Source: CAWJLS01 sp963843755
GTDB lineage: Bacteria > Acidobacteriota > Thermoanaerobaculia > Multivoradales > DATKCC01
Reading direction: 5' to 3'
Length of the DNA: 64,000 bases
Assembly: GCA_963843755.1 (NCBI GenBank)
Contig: CAWJLS010000012.1
Span: 1-64,000, forward strand
The notes under the pieces are model-generated. The model was not told where the DNA came from. It saw only the letters and a program-made list of their open reading frames with translations, and did no database searches. Below, one piece after another: positions 30,465-42,692 of this stretch. The position numbers were made by a program, and so were the translations under genes. The stretch's first letter is position 1, and the number at the start of each line of letters is the position of its first letter.

Positions 30465-31860
30465 CTATCCGCCCGGCGCGCTCGCGCGCCGGAGCACGTG
30501 GATCGAAAACCCGTCGTGATCCCCCGCGGGAAAGATTCGTACGAATCCCTTGCCACGGATCTGTCCATGGAGCGGCCGCTCCAGGAGATCGTCGAGAAGC
30601 AGCGGCTCGAAGTCCGGCCGCTCGGCCAGCAGCTCCGCCACCACCGCCTCGTTCTCCTCCTGTTCCAGGGAACAGGTGATCGCCACCAACAGGCCGCCGG
30701 GAGCGACCAGGGGCACGGCCCCGCGGAGCATGCGCAAGGCGGTCCGGGAGAGCCGGCCGATCTCGTCGCGGCTGATCCGCCACTTGAGCTCCGGATGCTT
30801 GCGGAAGGTGCCGGTGCCGGTACAGGGCAGGTCGAGCACGACCCGGTCGAACGGGGTCGCCCAGGGCGGCGCGCCGACGTCGGCCACCACCACCGGCAGG
30901 CGGCGCCGGAGCCGGCGCAGGTTGGCGCGCAGCAGCGCCATCCGCCGGGGGTCGGCATCGGCCAGGAGCGGCCGGACCGAGGGCTCTCTGGCGAGCAGGG
31001 AGAAGGTCTTGCCCCCCGGAGCGGCGGCCGCGTCCAGGATCCGCTCGCCGGGTCGCGGCGGCGGGATCAGGGCCGCCGCCTGGCTGGCCTCGTCCTGGAC
31101 GTAGAGGTCGCCGCGCCGGAACGCCTCGGTGGCGAGCGGATCGCCCGCGCGCACCACCAGCCCGAGCGGTGAGAGCAGGGCCGGCTCCACCTCCAGGCCG
31201 TCGTCGATCAGCGACTCGGCCAGCAGCTCGCGGCCGCCCCGGTCGCCGAACGCCAGCAGGTGCATCGGCTTCGGCTGATTGTTGGCCTCGAACAGGGCCA
31301 CGGTGCGGTCGTGCCCGAAGCGCTCCAGCCACCGCTCGACCAGGAAGTCCGGGTGACTGTGCTCGATCGCCAGGCGCCGCACCGGGTCCTGCTCCCGCAC
31401 CGGCCAGTCCGCGATGCGCGGCGCGCGCGCGATCCGCCGCAGCACCGCGTTGACGAAGCTGGCGCCGCCCCGGTGGGTCAGGCGCCGGCTGTGCTCCACC
31501 GCCTCGTTGACCGCGGCGTGGGCCGGAATCCGGTCGAGGAAGAGGATCTGGTAGGCGGCGACCCGCAACGGCGAGCGCAGCGCCGGGTCGATGTCGTCGA
31601 GCTTGCGGTGGCTGGCGGAGGCGATGACGTCGTCGAGCCGGCGCAGCCAGCGCAGGGTCCCCAGCACCAGGGTCACCAGCAGACCCCGGTCGCGCGGGAT
31701 CGAGGCGCTCGAGGGGGCCTGCGAGGAAGGTCTCGGCGGGGGCGAGCGACGCCAGGGTGCGCTCGACCACCCAGACGGCGGAGGCGCGCACGCTGTCGTG
31801 GCTCTTCTGGACGCGCTTGCCCGGCGTCGGTCCGTGCTGCGGGCGGCGTGGCTTGCTCAT
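30465..31860 (-). pseudogene. rsmB: 16S rRNA m5C967 methyltransferase with an apparent +1 frameshift
   Basis: RsmB-type protein in two frames. Frame one from ATG 31860 gives MSKPRRPQHG...VRASAVWVVERTL...GPLERLDP. Frame two continues RDRGLLVTLVLGTLRWLRRLDDVI to the end at 30465. The break is at about 31696-31698, where one extra C in a CCC run would restore LDPRDRGLLV, the expected NusB-like to SAM-domain text. The SAM methyltransferase part is complete: LDAAAAPGGKTFSLL, DLPCTGTGTFRKHPELKW with the first catalytic cysteine, and AITCSLEQEENE with the second. The enzyme is broadly conserved and the frame is otherwise open, so a sequencing error is as likely as real inactivation. Confidence 0.75.
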
Positions 31861-31868
31861 GGATCGGG

Positions 31869-32826
31869 TCAGGCGAACCTCTCGCCGACCCGGACCCGCT
31901 CCCCGTTGACGAAGTCGGAGGCCCGCTGGGACTTCTTGCCCGGGACGCTGGATCTCCTCGATGCCGAAGACCGTGTCGTCACCGCAGAGGATCGCCATCT
32001 TGCCCTGGCGCAGCCCCAGGTAGGTCCCGGTGGCGCCCGACGGCGCCTTCTCCCAGTCCATCGGCACGCCCCAGAGCACCTTGACCGGACGCCCCTTGAA
32101 GTGGGCGGTCATGCCCGGCCAGGGGTCGAAGGCGCGCATGCGGTTGTAGAGCTCGGTCGGCGTCGAGCGCCCAGTTCATCTTGCCGTCGGACTTGGAGAA
32201 CTTCTCGGCGTAGCTGGCGCTCTCCTCGCGCTGCTTGCGCTCCTTGATGCCTTTGCCCTTGGCCAGCTTCTCGACCGTCTCGACCATCAGGCCGGCGCCG
32301 ACCTGGGCCAGGCGCCTGGCCAGCTCGCCGGCGGTCTCGGAGCGGCGGATCGCCACCTCTTCCTGGAGCAGGATCGGACCGGCGTCGAGCTCTTCCTCCA
32401 TGCGCATGGTGGTGACGCCGGTCTTCTTCTCGCCGTTGGCGAGCGCCGACTGGATCGGCGACGCGCCGCGGTACTTGGGCAGCAGCGAGGCGTGGAGGTT
32501 GATCGCGCCCCGCTTGGGCACGTCGAGCAGCTCGGCCGGGAAGATCTGGCCGAAGGCGACCACCACGAAGAGGTCGGGCTCGAGCTCGCGCATCGACGCG
32601 ACGAACTGCTCGTCGCGGACGCGCTCGGCGTGGATCACGTCGATGCCGAGGGCGCTCGCCGCCTCGGCCACCGGGGGCTCCTTGACCTCCTGTCCTCGGC
32701 CGACCGGGCGCGGTGGCGGCGTCACCACCGCGCACCGGCCGGTGGCTCGGCCTCGGCGAGCGCTTCGAGGGTGGGGACGGCGAACTCCGGCGTGCCGAAA
32801 AAGACGATCCGTTCCAGCTTGGGCAT
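31869..32826 (-). pseudogene. fmt: methionyl-tRNA formyltransferase with several apparent +1 frameshifts
   Basis: Fmt formylates initiator Met-tRNA. The text is spread over frames: MPKLERIVFFGTPEFAVPTLEALAEA from ATG 32826; then HRPVR; then VVTPPPRPVGRGQEVKEPPVAEAASALGID through the active-site NLHASLLPKYRGASPIQ, GVTTM, DAGPIL and KMNWALDAD; then ELYNRMRAFDPWPG; and finally KKSQRASDFVNGERVRVGERFA to the TGA at 31869. Extra single bases are inferred near 32745, 32729, 32155 and 31946. All conserved Fmt blocks are present in order, so the gene is intact apart from indels. Because Fmt matters for bacterial initiation, sequence error is the leading explanation. Confidence 0.8.
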
Positions 32827-32913
32827 GCGCGGCGATCGGTAGCAGACCCGCAGGCGCGCACGGAGGGGCGGCCGGTGCGGCGGATGGAACGCCGCTCCGT
32901 GATTCAGTCGGCG

Positions 32914-33261
32914 TCAGCTCGCCGCGGCCTCGTCCTCTTCCTCGAGGATCTCCAGGTGCCCCTTGCCTTCCATGCTCGACAGGTCGATGGTCGAGTGGAC
33001 CCGGATCGGCACGCCGTCCAGGTTGAGGCGGCCGGCCAGGGTGACCTCGCCCTCGCCCTTCTCGAAGTCGCCCTTCGACAGGTCGGAGTGATCGTCTTCG
33101 AGGGGGAACCCGAGCTCGGTACCGCCCCGGGTCTCGGTGAACTTCACGTGCACGTAGTTCCTGTCGATCGCCGCCTTGAGCTCCCCCAGGGCGTCGTCCC
33201 GGATCGGCCGGAAGATCACCTTGTGGTCGCCCTTGGCCAGCTTCTGAACCAGCTCGCTCAT
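32914..33261 (-). CDS. small conserved acidic protein, unknown function
   Basis: 115 aa, not recognised. ATG 33261 has AGGAG 10 nt upstream; an in-frame extension to 33378 is not protein-like. The product (MSELVQKLAKGDHKVIFRPIRDD, LGELKAAIDRNYVHVKFTETRGGTELGFPLED, GEVTLAGRLNLDGVPIRVHSTIDLSSMEGKGHLEILEEE) looks like a soluble alpha/beta protein with no cysteines, signal or membrane segment. It lies in the ftsK-fmt-rsmB run, with 136 bp to ftsK and 87 bp to fmt. It is outside the run of inferred indels, which helps frame the error region. Confidence 0.7.
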   Translation of the reverse strand: MSELVQKLAKGDHKVIFRPIRDDALGELKAAIDRNYVHVKFTETRGGTELGFPLEDDHSDLSKGDFEKGEGEVTLAGRLNLDGVPIRVHSTIDLSSMEGKGHLEILEEEDEAAAS

Positions 33262-33397
33262 CGGGTCGTCTCCTGCAAGTCGAAAGTCAAGGGTGCGGTT
33301 GGCGGGGCGCGCTCGAGCGCACCCGCACCCTCTTCTGTGCGGTGGGCGACGGTTTGTGACAGATCCCGCGCCGATCATTTCTGAACCGGCGATCCGG

Positions 33398-35921
33398 TCA
33401 CTCCAGCCGGGCGGCGTCGATCTCGGCGAAGTAGTCGCCGGGGACGAGGACCTCGCGCGGCTTCGAGCCCTGGGGCGGGCCGAGGATGCCGTCCTGCTCC
33501 ATCATGTCGATCAGGCGGGCGGCGCGGGAGAAGCCGACCCGCAGGCGGCGCTGGAGGAAGGAGGCCGAGCCCTGGCCCTCGGAGACCACCAGGCGGGCGG
33601 CCTCGTCGTAGAGCTCGTCGTCGGCGTCGCCGTCGCCGCCGCCGCCGCCGCTCCGGCTCGCCCGCGGGCGCCTCGAGCAGGTCGAGGTTGTAGTCCGGCT
33701 TGGCCTGGCGCTTGAGCCAGCGGATCATGCCGGCGGTCTCCTGCTCGGAGACGTAGGCGCCGTGGAGGCGCATGGTGCGCGAGGTGCCGGGCGGCATGTA
33801 GAGGGCGTCGCCCTTGCCCAGGAGCTGCTCGGCGCCGACCTGGTCGAGGATGGTGCGCGAGTCGTGGCGGGTGGCCGTGGCGTAGGAGATGCGGCAGGGG
33901 AAGTTCGCCTTGATCGTGCCGGTCAGGATGTCGACCGACGGGCGCTGGGTGGCGACGATCAGGTGGATGCCGACCGCGCGCGCCATCTGGGCGAGCCGGG
34001 CGATGGCGGTCTCGACCTCGGAGGAGGCGACCATCATCAGGTCGGCCAGCTCGTCGATGATGATGACGAAGTAGGGCAGCGGCTGGAAGTCCTCCGGCGA
34101 GAAGTCGCTCGCCTCCTCGTCCAGGGCCAGGCGCCGGCGCTGCTCCGGGTCGCGGATGGCGCTGTTGTAGAACGCGATCGAGCGCACGTGGACCTCGGCC
34201 AGCAGCCGGTAGCGGCGCTCCATCTCCGCGACCATGTTGTTGAGCACGTTGGCCGCCTGCTGCGGCTCGACGACCACCTTGGTCTCGAGGTTCGGGATGT
34301 CGGCGTAGACCCCGAGCTCGATGCGCTTCGGGTCGACGAAGATGAACCGGACCTCCTCCGGCGGCGCCTTGTAGATGATCGAGGTGATCATCGTCTGGAG
34401 GCCGACGCTCTTGCCCGAGCCGGTGGCGCCGGCGACCAGCAGGTGGGGCATGGTGGCGAGGTCCGCGTAGTACGGCTCGCCGTAGATGGTCACCCCCAGG
34501 GCCATGGTCAGCGGCGAGCGCGCCTTGCGGAAGCTCTCGCCGGCGAGCAGCGTGCCCAGGGGGATGTTGCCGCGCTCCCGGTTCGGCACCTCGATCCCCA
34601 GGGTCGAGCGGCCCGGCAGGCGCTCGATCCGCACCGAGTGGGCCTTGAGCGCCAGGGCGAGCTCGTCCTGGAGGTTGACGATCTGGCTGACCTTGACCCC
34701 CGGGGCGGGCTGGAACTCGAAGACCGTGATCACCGGCCCGGGGCTGATCCCTTCGACCGTGCCCTCGACGCCGAACTCGGCGCACCGGCTCTTGATCAGC
34801 TCGCCCAGGCGGACCAGCTCGTCCTCGTCGAGGCGCGCCTGGATCGATCCCTGGGTCAGCAGGTTGAGCGGCGGCGTGCCCGGCTTGCCGCTGCCCGGCT
34901 CGTCGACGAACTCGAAGCGCTGCTGGGGCGCCTCCGGAGCGCGCCGCGACGGGCGCTCCGCCGGCGGCCGGACGAGACCGGGAGAGAGCCCGGCGGCCGA
35001 TCGTTCGCCGGCCCCCGCCTCCCCGGCGGCAGCGCCCGCCGGAGCGGCGACCCGGCGGACCGCGAAGCCGCCCTCGCCCTTGCGCTCGACCACCCGGAGC
35101 GGCAGGTCGGCCATCGGCCGGCCGGCGACCTGGGGCGCGGCCCCGGCACCGGTCCCGGCCCCGGCACCCGGTGCGAGGGCGGTGGACGGGACGTCCTCCC
35201 CGCGCGCCTCCTTCTCCTCGAGCACCCGCTGCAGGTGCTTGGCCACCACCCGGCGGCGGTTCTTCTCCTTGGCCCGCCGCTCGCGGCGGCGGTCTCGGGC
35301 CAGGCGGAGGCGGCTCCACCCGGCGCTCAGGCGGTCCGCCCAGGCACGCATCACCTCGCCCAGGGTGGTCTGGATCGCCAGGGCGGTGCCGATCAGCACC
35401 ATCGCCAACAGCACCAGCACCGTGCCGGCGAAGCTCACCCGGCCGCGCAGCAGGTCCCCCAGCAGCTTGCCGAACGCGCCGCCGGTGTCGAACAGCCAGC
35501 CGCGCCAGGCGATGGCGCCGAGGGTCACCTGGAGGAGCGCCGGCAGCGACGCCAGCACCACCAGGGCGCCGAGCAGGCGGAGCGGCGAGCGGTAGCCGCG
35601 CCCCTGGCGCAGGAAGCGCCAGCCGGCGGCCCCGACCAGCAGCGGCAGCAGCAAGGCGGGCAGCCCCAACAGGCCGAACGCCAGGGCGGCCACCCCCGCA
35701 CCGAACGGTCCGATCAGGTTGCGCACCCGCCCCGGGTCGGACGAGGCGTGGAACCAGCTCGGGTCGCGTGGGTGATAGGAGACCAGGCTGACCGCCAACA
35801 GGACGGCGAGGGTCAGCAGCACCAGGCCGAGGAGCTCGTCCCCCTTGCCGGGGGGAAGCTGCAGGCGTGCCTTCTTGGTCTCTTGCTCGGCCTTTTTCGC
35901 CATCTTTGCCATCTTGGCCAT
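33398..35921 (-). pseudogene. ftsK: FtsK/SpoIIIE DNA translocase with +1 frameshift before the gamma domain
   Basis: Septal DNA pump of about 840 aa. Four N-terminal membrane helices (about 28-50, 72-100, 113-135, 160-185) are followed by a basic and Pro/Ala-rich linker and the motor (about 350-770) with Walker A AGATGSGKSVG, Walker B FVIIIDELADLMM and the VATQRPSVDILTG block. The DNA-reading gamma winged helix (ASFLQRRLRVGFSRAARLIDMMEQDGILGP...) is in another frame, ending at 33398. Removing one C at about 33650 (GAG-C-GGC) restores a Gly/Asp linker and joins motor to gamma. Without that correction the protein ends in an Arg/Pro-rich tail at 33375. A simple GCC-rich run surrounds the site. 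The start codon is poorly defined among three nearby ATGs (MAKMAKMAKK). Confidence 0.85.
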
Positions 35922-36031
35922 CTTGGGCAGGTGCTCGATCGCCCTCTTTGCGGTCGCTCCGTCGGGATGACGGCCTCGAGGGACGACTTCGAGAAACGCT
36001 TCAACCCGATCGTGTTAACTATCGAACGATT

Positions 36032-36970
36032 CTAACATTGCGCCCGCCCGGCCGAGCCCTCGAGCGCCCCGTGCAGGCGCAGGAAGTCGTCGAGGGAAAG
36101 CTCTTCGGCCCGCGCCCGCTCCGGGATGCCCGCCGCCTCCAGCGCCGCCTCCGCCCGCTCGCGGCCGCCGCTTCGACGGCTGCTCTGCCTGCCACGGGAC
36201 GTGCCCCGCTCCCCCGCCGGACCGGCGCCCCGGTGCCCACGCCCACCTCGAGGGCTCGCCGACAGCGCCGCGCCCAGGCTGTTGCGCACGGTCTTGCGCC
36301 GCTGGCCGAACGCCTGGTGCACGGTGCGCTCGAAGCGCTCCATGGACGCGGGCGGCAGCGGCGGCTCCTTGGCGACCAACCCGACGAAGGCGCCGTCGAC
36401 CTTGGGCGGCGGCCGGAAGCTTCCCGCCCGGACCCGGCCGAGCAGCCGCGCGTCGGACCGTGCCGCCACCAGCACCGATAGCGCGCCGTAGTCCGGCTCC
36501 CCGGGCCGTGCCACCAGCCGGTCGCCCACCTCCTTCTGCACCAGGAAGGCCGCCCGCGGTACCTGCCGCGGATGGCGCAGCATCCGGGCGATGAGCGCGG
36601 TGGAGATGGCGTACGGGAGGTTGCCGGCGGCCAGGGTCGGCGCCGGCAGACGCTCCCACGGGATGTCCATGGCGTCGCCCACCACGAGGCCGAGGGCCGG
36701 ACCCGGCGCCTGCCCCCCCCCATCGGCCCGATCGCGCCGGAGGGCGAAGGCCCACTCGGGGTCGAGCTCCCAGGCCCAGACCCGGGCGCCGGCGGCGAGC
36801 AGCTCGTCCGTCAGCACGCCGCCGCCCGGCCCCACCTCGAGCACCCGCTCCCCCGCCGGCCGCAGGAAGGCGACCAGCGGCTGGCAGAGCCGGCCGTCGA
36901 CCAGGTGGTGCTGGCCGAGCGCCTTCTTGAGCGGCGGGCGCGGCGACGGGGCGGGTGACGACGGAGCCAT
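36032..36970 (-). CDS. rsmA: 16S rRNA dimethyladenosine transferase
   Basis: 312-aa KsgA/RsmA, which dimethylates the two adjacent adenines near the 3' end of 16S rRNA. Motifs: KKALGQHHLVDGRL, VLEVGPGGGVLTDELLAAGARVWAWELD for SAM, VVGDAMDIPW and the NLPYAIST catalytic block, then FLVQKEVGDRLVA and FRPPPKVDGAFV. The C-terminal helical domain carries a Gly/Arg-rich insertion (about 250-275) that is not usual for the family. The start ATG 36970 is inferred because it directly precedes the conserved region. It is 110 bp upstream of ftsK in the same direction. Confidence 0.92.
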   Translation of the reverse strand: MAPSSPAPSPRPPLKKALGQHHLVDGRLCQPLVAFLRPAGERVLEVGPGGGVLTDELLAAGARVWAWELDPEWAFALRRDRADGGGQAPGPALGLVVGDAMDIPWERLPAPTLAAGNLPYAISTALIARMLRHPRQVPRAAFLVQKEVGDRLVARPGEPDYGALSVLVAARSDARLLGRVRAGSFRPPPKVDGAFVGLVAKEPPLPPASMERFERTVHQAFGQRRKTVRNSLGAALSASPRGGRGHRGAGPAGERGTSRGRQSSRRSGGRERAEAALEAAGIPERARAEELSLDDFLRLHGALEGSAGRAQC

Positions 36971-37142
36971 CGGCCGGACGCTATCAGCCCCATCCGCCTC
37001 GTGCGCGCCTGCGCCCCGCGGGTCGGACCCGGCTCGAAACCGGCTCGAGCTCGGAGTGGGGAAGGCGCCGTGCCGTCGCCCTGCCGACGCCAATCTGGCA
37101 TCGTTCGAAGGCGCCGCGAGCCCGGAACCGCGCCCTTTCCAC

Positions 37143-37158
37143 TGGCACCCCACTTGCA
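37143..37158 (+). promoter_or_regulatory. canonical sigma-54 (-24/-12) promoter of the moxR-bat operon
   Basis: TGGCACCCCACTTGCA matches the -24 element TGGCAC, the invariant GG/GC spacing and the -12 element TTGCA without mismatch. The predicted transcript start is about 37169, just before GGGAGG and ATG 37184. No TGTC-GACA palindromes like those of the DUF11 genes are seen upstream (36971-37142), so a different activator or site is likely. Confidence 0.78.
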
Positions 37159-37183
37159 GCCCCTGGGCGCCCGGGAGGACTCC

Positions 37184-38365
<1,182 letters not shown>

Positions 38366-38399
38366 CCGTGGTCCCCGAAGCCCTCGCCCGGATCCTTCC

Positions 38400-39334
<935 letters not shown>

Positions 39335-39338
<4 letters not shown>

Positions 39339-40573
39339 GCGGGGCGCAGGGTTCTCGGCCGATCCTGCCGCGGCGAGGCTCCGGCGCGCCCGCTGCCCGC
39401 CGGCCGGGTCTGCTCGCGTTGCTGCTGGGCCTGGCGGCCCTGATGACGGCCCTCGCCCCGGCGGCCGTGCACGCGGCCGGCCCCACCGAGCCGTCCGGCC
39501 GGGCTGACCAGGCCGAGACAAGCCGGACCGAGCCAAGCCAGACCGAGCCAAGCCAGACCGCCCGGACCGGCCACGCGGATCGCTCCGCCCCCGCCGGCGT
39601 CCACCTGCACGTCGAGCTCACACCGCGGGCCGTCACGGTCGGCGACCGGATCACCGCCGTCCTGACCCTCACCGTGCCGGCCGAGGAGGCCGCCAGGCTG
39701 GCGCGGCCGGGCGGGGAGCCGCGGTTCCCGACCTGGGGCGACCGCTGGGGCGAGGCGGAGGTGCTCGAGGTCGGGTCGGTCGAGCACCGGACGGGGGCCG
39801 GGGCGTCCACCTGGCGCCAACGCCTGGTGCTGGCGGTCTTCCAGCCGGGCTCCGTCACCCTGCCCAGGGCGACGGTCCGGGTCCCTCTCCTCGGCGACGG
39901 CATCCCGGACGGCGACGGAGACCGGACGGCCGAGGTGACCAGCGACGCGCCGCCCGCCCTCGAGGTGCGCTCGGTCCTGCCACAGGGCGCCGATGCGGCG
40001 ACCCTCCAACCGACCACCGCCGCCCCGCCGCGCCCCCTGCCGGCGGGCGCTCCGTTCTGGTGGACCCTCGCCGGTGGCGCCGTGCTGGCAGGAGCCTTCG
40101 TCCTCCTCGGCTCCGCCCGCCGTCGCCGGCGGGGGTCCACCGCCGCAGCACCGCTCCGGCCGCCGTTCGAGGAGCTCACCGCCTGCCTCGACGAGCTCCA
40201 CCAGCTCGACGGGGACGCGCCCGGCGCCCGCGGGCCGGAGCACGTGACCCTCTCCCTCGCCCTCCGGCGCTACCTCGGCCGGCGGCTCGACTTCCCCGCC
40301 ATCGAGAGCACCACCACCGAGGTACGCCGCCGGCTGCGCGACCGCCGGCTGCCCGACCCGGTGATCGAGCCCGCGGCGCTGGTGCTCGAGCGCTGTGACG
40401 CGGTCAAGTTCGCCCAGGCGCGGGTCGCCCCCGGTGCGTTCACCGCCAGCCTCGCGGCCACCCGGGAGCTCGCCCGGACCCTCGAGAACCACCTGGCTCC
40501 GGTGACCTTGACGCCCGTCGACTCCGGGACCGGCGGGCCGCACGGGGACGGGCGCTCGGGGGTCGCCGCGTGA
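39335..40573 (+). CDS. membrane-anchored Bat-operon protein (DUF4381-like region)
   Basis: 412 aa. A signal peptide or N-terminal anchor (about 20-45) and a TEPSQTEPSQT low-complexity stretch come first. An extracytoplasmic beta domain (about 85-225) reads VHLHVELTPRAVTVGDRITAVLTLTVP, and one membrane helix (FWWTLAGGAVLAGAFVLLGS, about 235-255) leads to a cytoplasmic helical domain containing LSLALRRYLGRRLDFPAIESTTTEVRRRLRDRRLP. The arrangement matches the small BatD-like/DUF4381 proteins found between DUF58 and VWA genes. The function is unknown. Both ends overlap neighbours by four bases (ATGA and GTGA). Confidence 0.75.
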
Positions 40574-41592
40574 CCACCTTCCCCACCCTCGGCGCACCCG
40601 CCTGGCTGCTCCTGCTGCTGGTGGTGCCGCTGCTCGCCTGGCGCCACCACCGCCGCCCCGGCTTCGGTCCCCTCACCTACAGCCGCCTGCCGGCCGGGAC
40701 CGCCACGGCCGCCGGATCGGCGGGACCCGCCGGCGCCTGGCGCCTGCACCTGCCGTTCTACCTCCGGCTCGCCGCCTTCGCCCTGGTGGTCGTGGCCCTC
40801 GCCCGCCCCCAGCTCGGCTACGCCTGGGAGAAGAGCCTGACCGAAGGGATCGACATCCAGATCGCCCTCGACATCTCCGGCAGCATGGGCGCCCAGGACT
40901 TCCAGCCCAAGAACCGCCTGGCCGTCGCCAAGGAGGTGGTCGACCGGTTCATCGCCCAGCGCACCGGCGACCGCATCGGCCTGGTCGCCTTCTCGGGCGG
41001 CGCGGTGACCAAGGCGCCGCTGACCACCGACAAGCGGATGCTCCAGTTCCTGGTCGACTCCCTCGAGCTGGGCTCGCTGCCCCGCGGCACCGCCATCGGC
41101 GTCGCCCTGGCGACCGCCGCCGCCCGGCTCAAGGACAGCCAGGCCGAAAGCCGGGTGATCGTCCTGGTGACCGACGGCGTCAACAACGCCGGGGAGATCG
41201 ACCCGGGCTCCGCCGCCGCGCTGTGCCAGGGCCTCGGCATCCGGGTCTACACCATCGGCGTCGGCACGGGCGGCCGGGTGCCGGTGCCGGTCGGCATCCC
41301 CGATCCGCGGACCGGCGAGACCCGGGTCCGGCGCACCATGCAGGTGATGCCGGTCGACGAGGAGCTCCTGGGGCGGATCGCCCAGCGCACCGGCGGGCGC
41401 TCGTACCACGCCACCGACCCCAAGGGGCTCGCCGACGTCTTCGACGAGATCGACAAGCTGGAGAAGACCGAGCTCGAGGTCAAGCGCTTCGTCCGCTACC
41501 GGGAGGCGTTCCCGCCGCTCGCCTGGGCGGCCCTGGCGCTCGTCCTGCTCCCGCTGGTGCCCGCGGCCCTGGGGGTGACTGCCGAGCCATGA
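40570..41592 (+). CDS. batA: BatA-like VWA-domain membrane protein
   Basis: 340 aa. Two N-terminal membrane helices (about 9-27 and 60-80) flank a short loop. A VWA domain (about 92-290) with an intact MIDAS motif follows (ALDISGSMGAQDF, later PRGTAIG and VLVTDGVNNAG). A C-terminal helix (about 315-335) closes the protein. This is the BatA/Aerotolerance-operon architecture. MIDAS conservation suggests metal-dependent partner binding, probably with MoxR. It starts at a GTG overlapping the preceding stop. Confidence 0.88.
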   Translation: MTTFPTLGAPAWLLLLLVVPLLAWRHHRRPGFGPLTYSRLPAGTATAAGSAGPAGAWRLHLPFYLRLAAFALVVVALARPQLGYAWEKSLTEGIDIQIALDISGSMGAQDFQPKNRLAVAKEVVDRFIAQRTGDRIGLVAFSGGAVTKAPLTTDKRMLQFLVDSLELGSLPRGTAIGVALATAAARLKDSQAESRVIVLVTDGVNNAGEIDPGSAAALCQGLGIRVYTIGVGTGGRVPVPVGIPDPRTGETRVRRTMQVMPVDEELLGRIAQRTGGRSYHATDPKGLADVFDEIDKLEKTELEVKRFVRYREAFPPLAWAALALVLLPLVPAALGVTAEP

Positions 41593-42692
41593 CCCTGCTC
41601 CACCCGAACCTGCTCGGGCTCCTCGCCCTGGTGCCGCTGGCGGCGCTGCTGGCCGCCTGGCTCTGGCGCCGGCGCATCGCCGCCGCCGAGGACTGGGCGG
41701 CGCGCGGCCTGTGGGACCGCCTGCTCACCGGCTGGGCCCCCCGCCGCATCGCCCTGTCGGTGACCGTGCTCGCGGTCGCCGTCCTCGGCATCGCCCTCGC
41801 CCTGGTGCGCCCCCGCTGGGGGACCAGCGAGGAGACCGTCGAGCGCCAGGGTGTCGACCTGGTCTTCGTCGTCGATACGTCGCTCTCCATGGGGGCGCGG
41901 GACGTCACGCCGTCCCGGATGGAGGTCGCCAAGACCTTGGTGCGGCGGCTGGTCCAGGCCATGCCCGGCAACCGGGTGGCCCTGGTCGGCGCCGAAGGCG
42001 ACGGCGTGGTGCTGGCGCCGCTGACCACCGACGCGGCGGTGATCGACCTGATCCTGGACGGGCTCCAGCCCGACTCGCTGCCGCGTCCCGGCACCGAGCT
42101 GGGCAACGCCCTCGACCTGATCCCCGGCCTGTTCCCGCCGGACAGCGAGCACCACCGCGCCGTCGTCCTGCTCTCCGACGGCGAGGACCACGGCGGCGGC
42201 CTCGGCCCGCGCCTCGACGCCCTGAGCAAGGCCGGCGTGATGGTCGACACCGTGGGCATCGGAACCCTCGACGGAGCGCCGGTGCCGCTCGCCGGGGCCG
42301 CCGGGGCGTCGGGAGAGACCAAGCGCCGGGCGGACGGCTCGGAGGTGATCAGCGCCCTCGACGAGACGGTGCTCGAGGAGATCGCCCACGCCACCGGCGG
42401 CGTCTACTTGCGGGCGACCGACAGCGGGCGCAGCCTGCGGCCGCTGGTCGCCGCGGTCGCCGCCCTGGGGACGCGCCCGGTGGAGACGAGCACCACCGAC
42501 ACCCGCTCCGAGCGCTTCCAGTGGCCCCTCGCCCTGGCGGCCCTGGCGCTGCTCCTCTACCTGCTCGTGCCGCCCTTCCGCACCGTCCGACCCGTCTCGC
42601 CAATCACGCCAATCACGCCAATCACGCCGGTCACGCCGGGCACGCCGGGCACGCAAGACAAGGCAGGCACTCCCACCCGGAGGAGCGCATGA
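41589..42692 (+). CDS. batB: BatB-like VWA-domain membrane protein
   Basis: 367 aa. N-terminal hydrophobic segments (about 8-27 and 55-75) lead to a VWA domain (about 88-275) with VDTSLSMGARDV (MIDAS), GTELGNA and VLLSDGEDHGGG. A C-terminal membrane helix (about 318-335) precedes a tail encoded by six 9-bp units (PITPITPITPVTPGTPGT). It is a tandem paralogue of batA, as usual in Bat operons. The ATG overlaps the batA stop, and the stop overlaps batC by ATGA. Confidence 0.88.
   Translation: MTLLHPNLLGLLALVPLAALLAAWLWRRRIAAAEDWAARGLWDRLLTGWAPRRIALSVTVLAVAVLGIALALVRPRWGTSEETVERQGVDLVFVVDTSLSMGARDVTPSRMEVAKTLVRRLVQAMPGNRVALVGAEGDGVVLAPLTTDAAVIDLILDGLQPDSLPRPGTELGNALDLIPGLFPPDSEHHRAVVLLSDGEDHGGGLGPRLDALSKAGVMVDTVGIGTLDGAPVPLAGAAGASGETKRRADGSEVISALDETVLEEIAHATGGVYLRATDSGRSLRPLVAAVAALGTRPVETSTTDTRSERFQWPLALAALALLLYLLVPPFRTVRPVSPITPITPITPVTPGTPGTQDKAGTPTRRSA
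42601..42654 (+). repeat. six 9-bp minisatellite units in the batB 3' end
   Basis: Three identical CAATCACGC units are followed by CGGTCACGC and two CGGGCACGC. In frame they encode the Pro-Ile/Val/Gly-Thr tail beyond the last membrane helix. Confidence 0.85.

Noticed and set aside
30433..32139. 568-aa open frame through fmt and rsmB as a fusion protein
   Set aside because: It is the 3' part of fmt joined by frameshifts to the 5' part of rsmB and then to noise.
42601..42654. Tandem repeats as a CRISPR array
   Set aside because: 9-bp in-frame units without spacers, inside a coding sequence.
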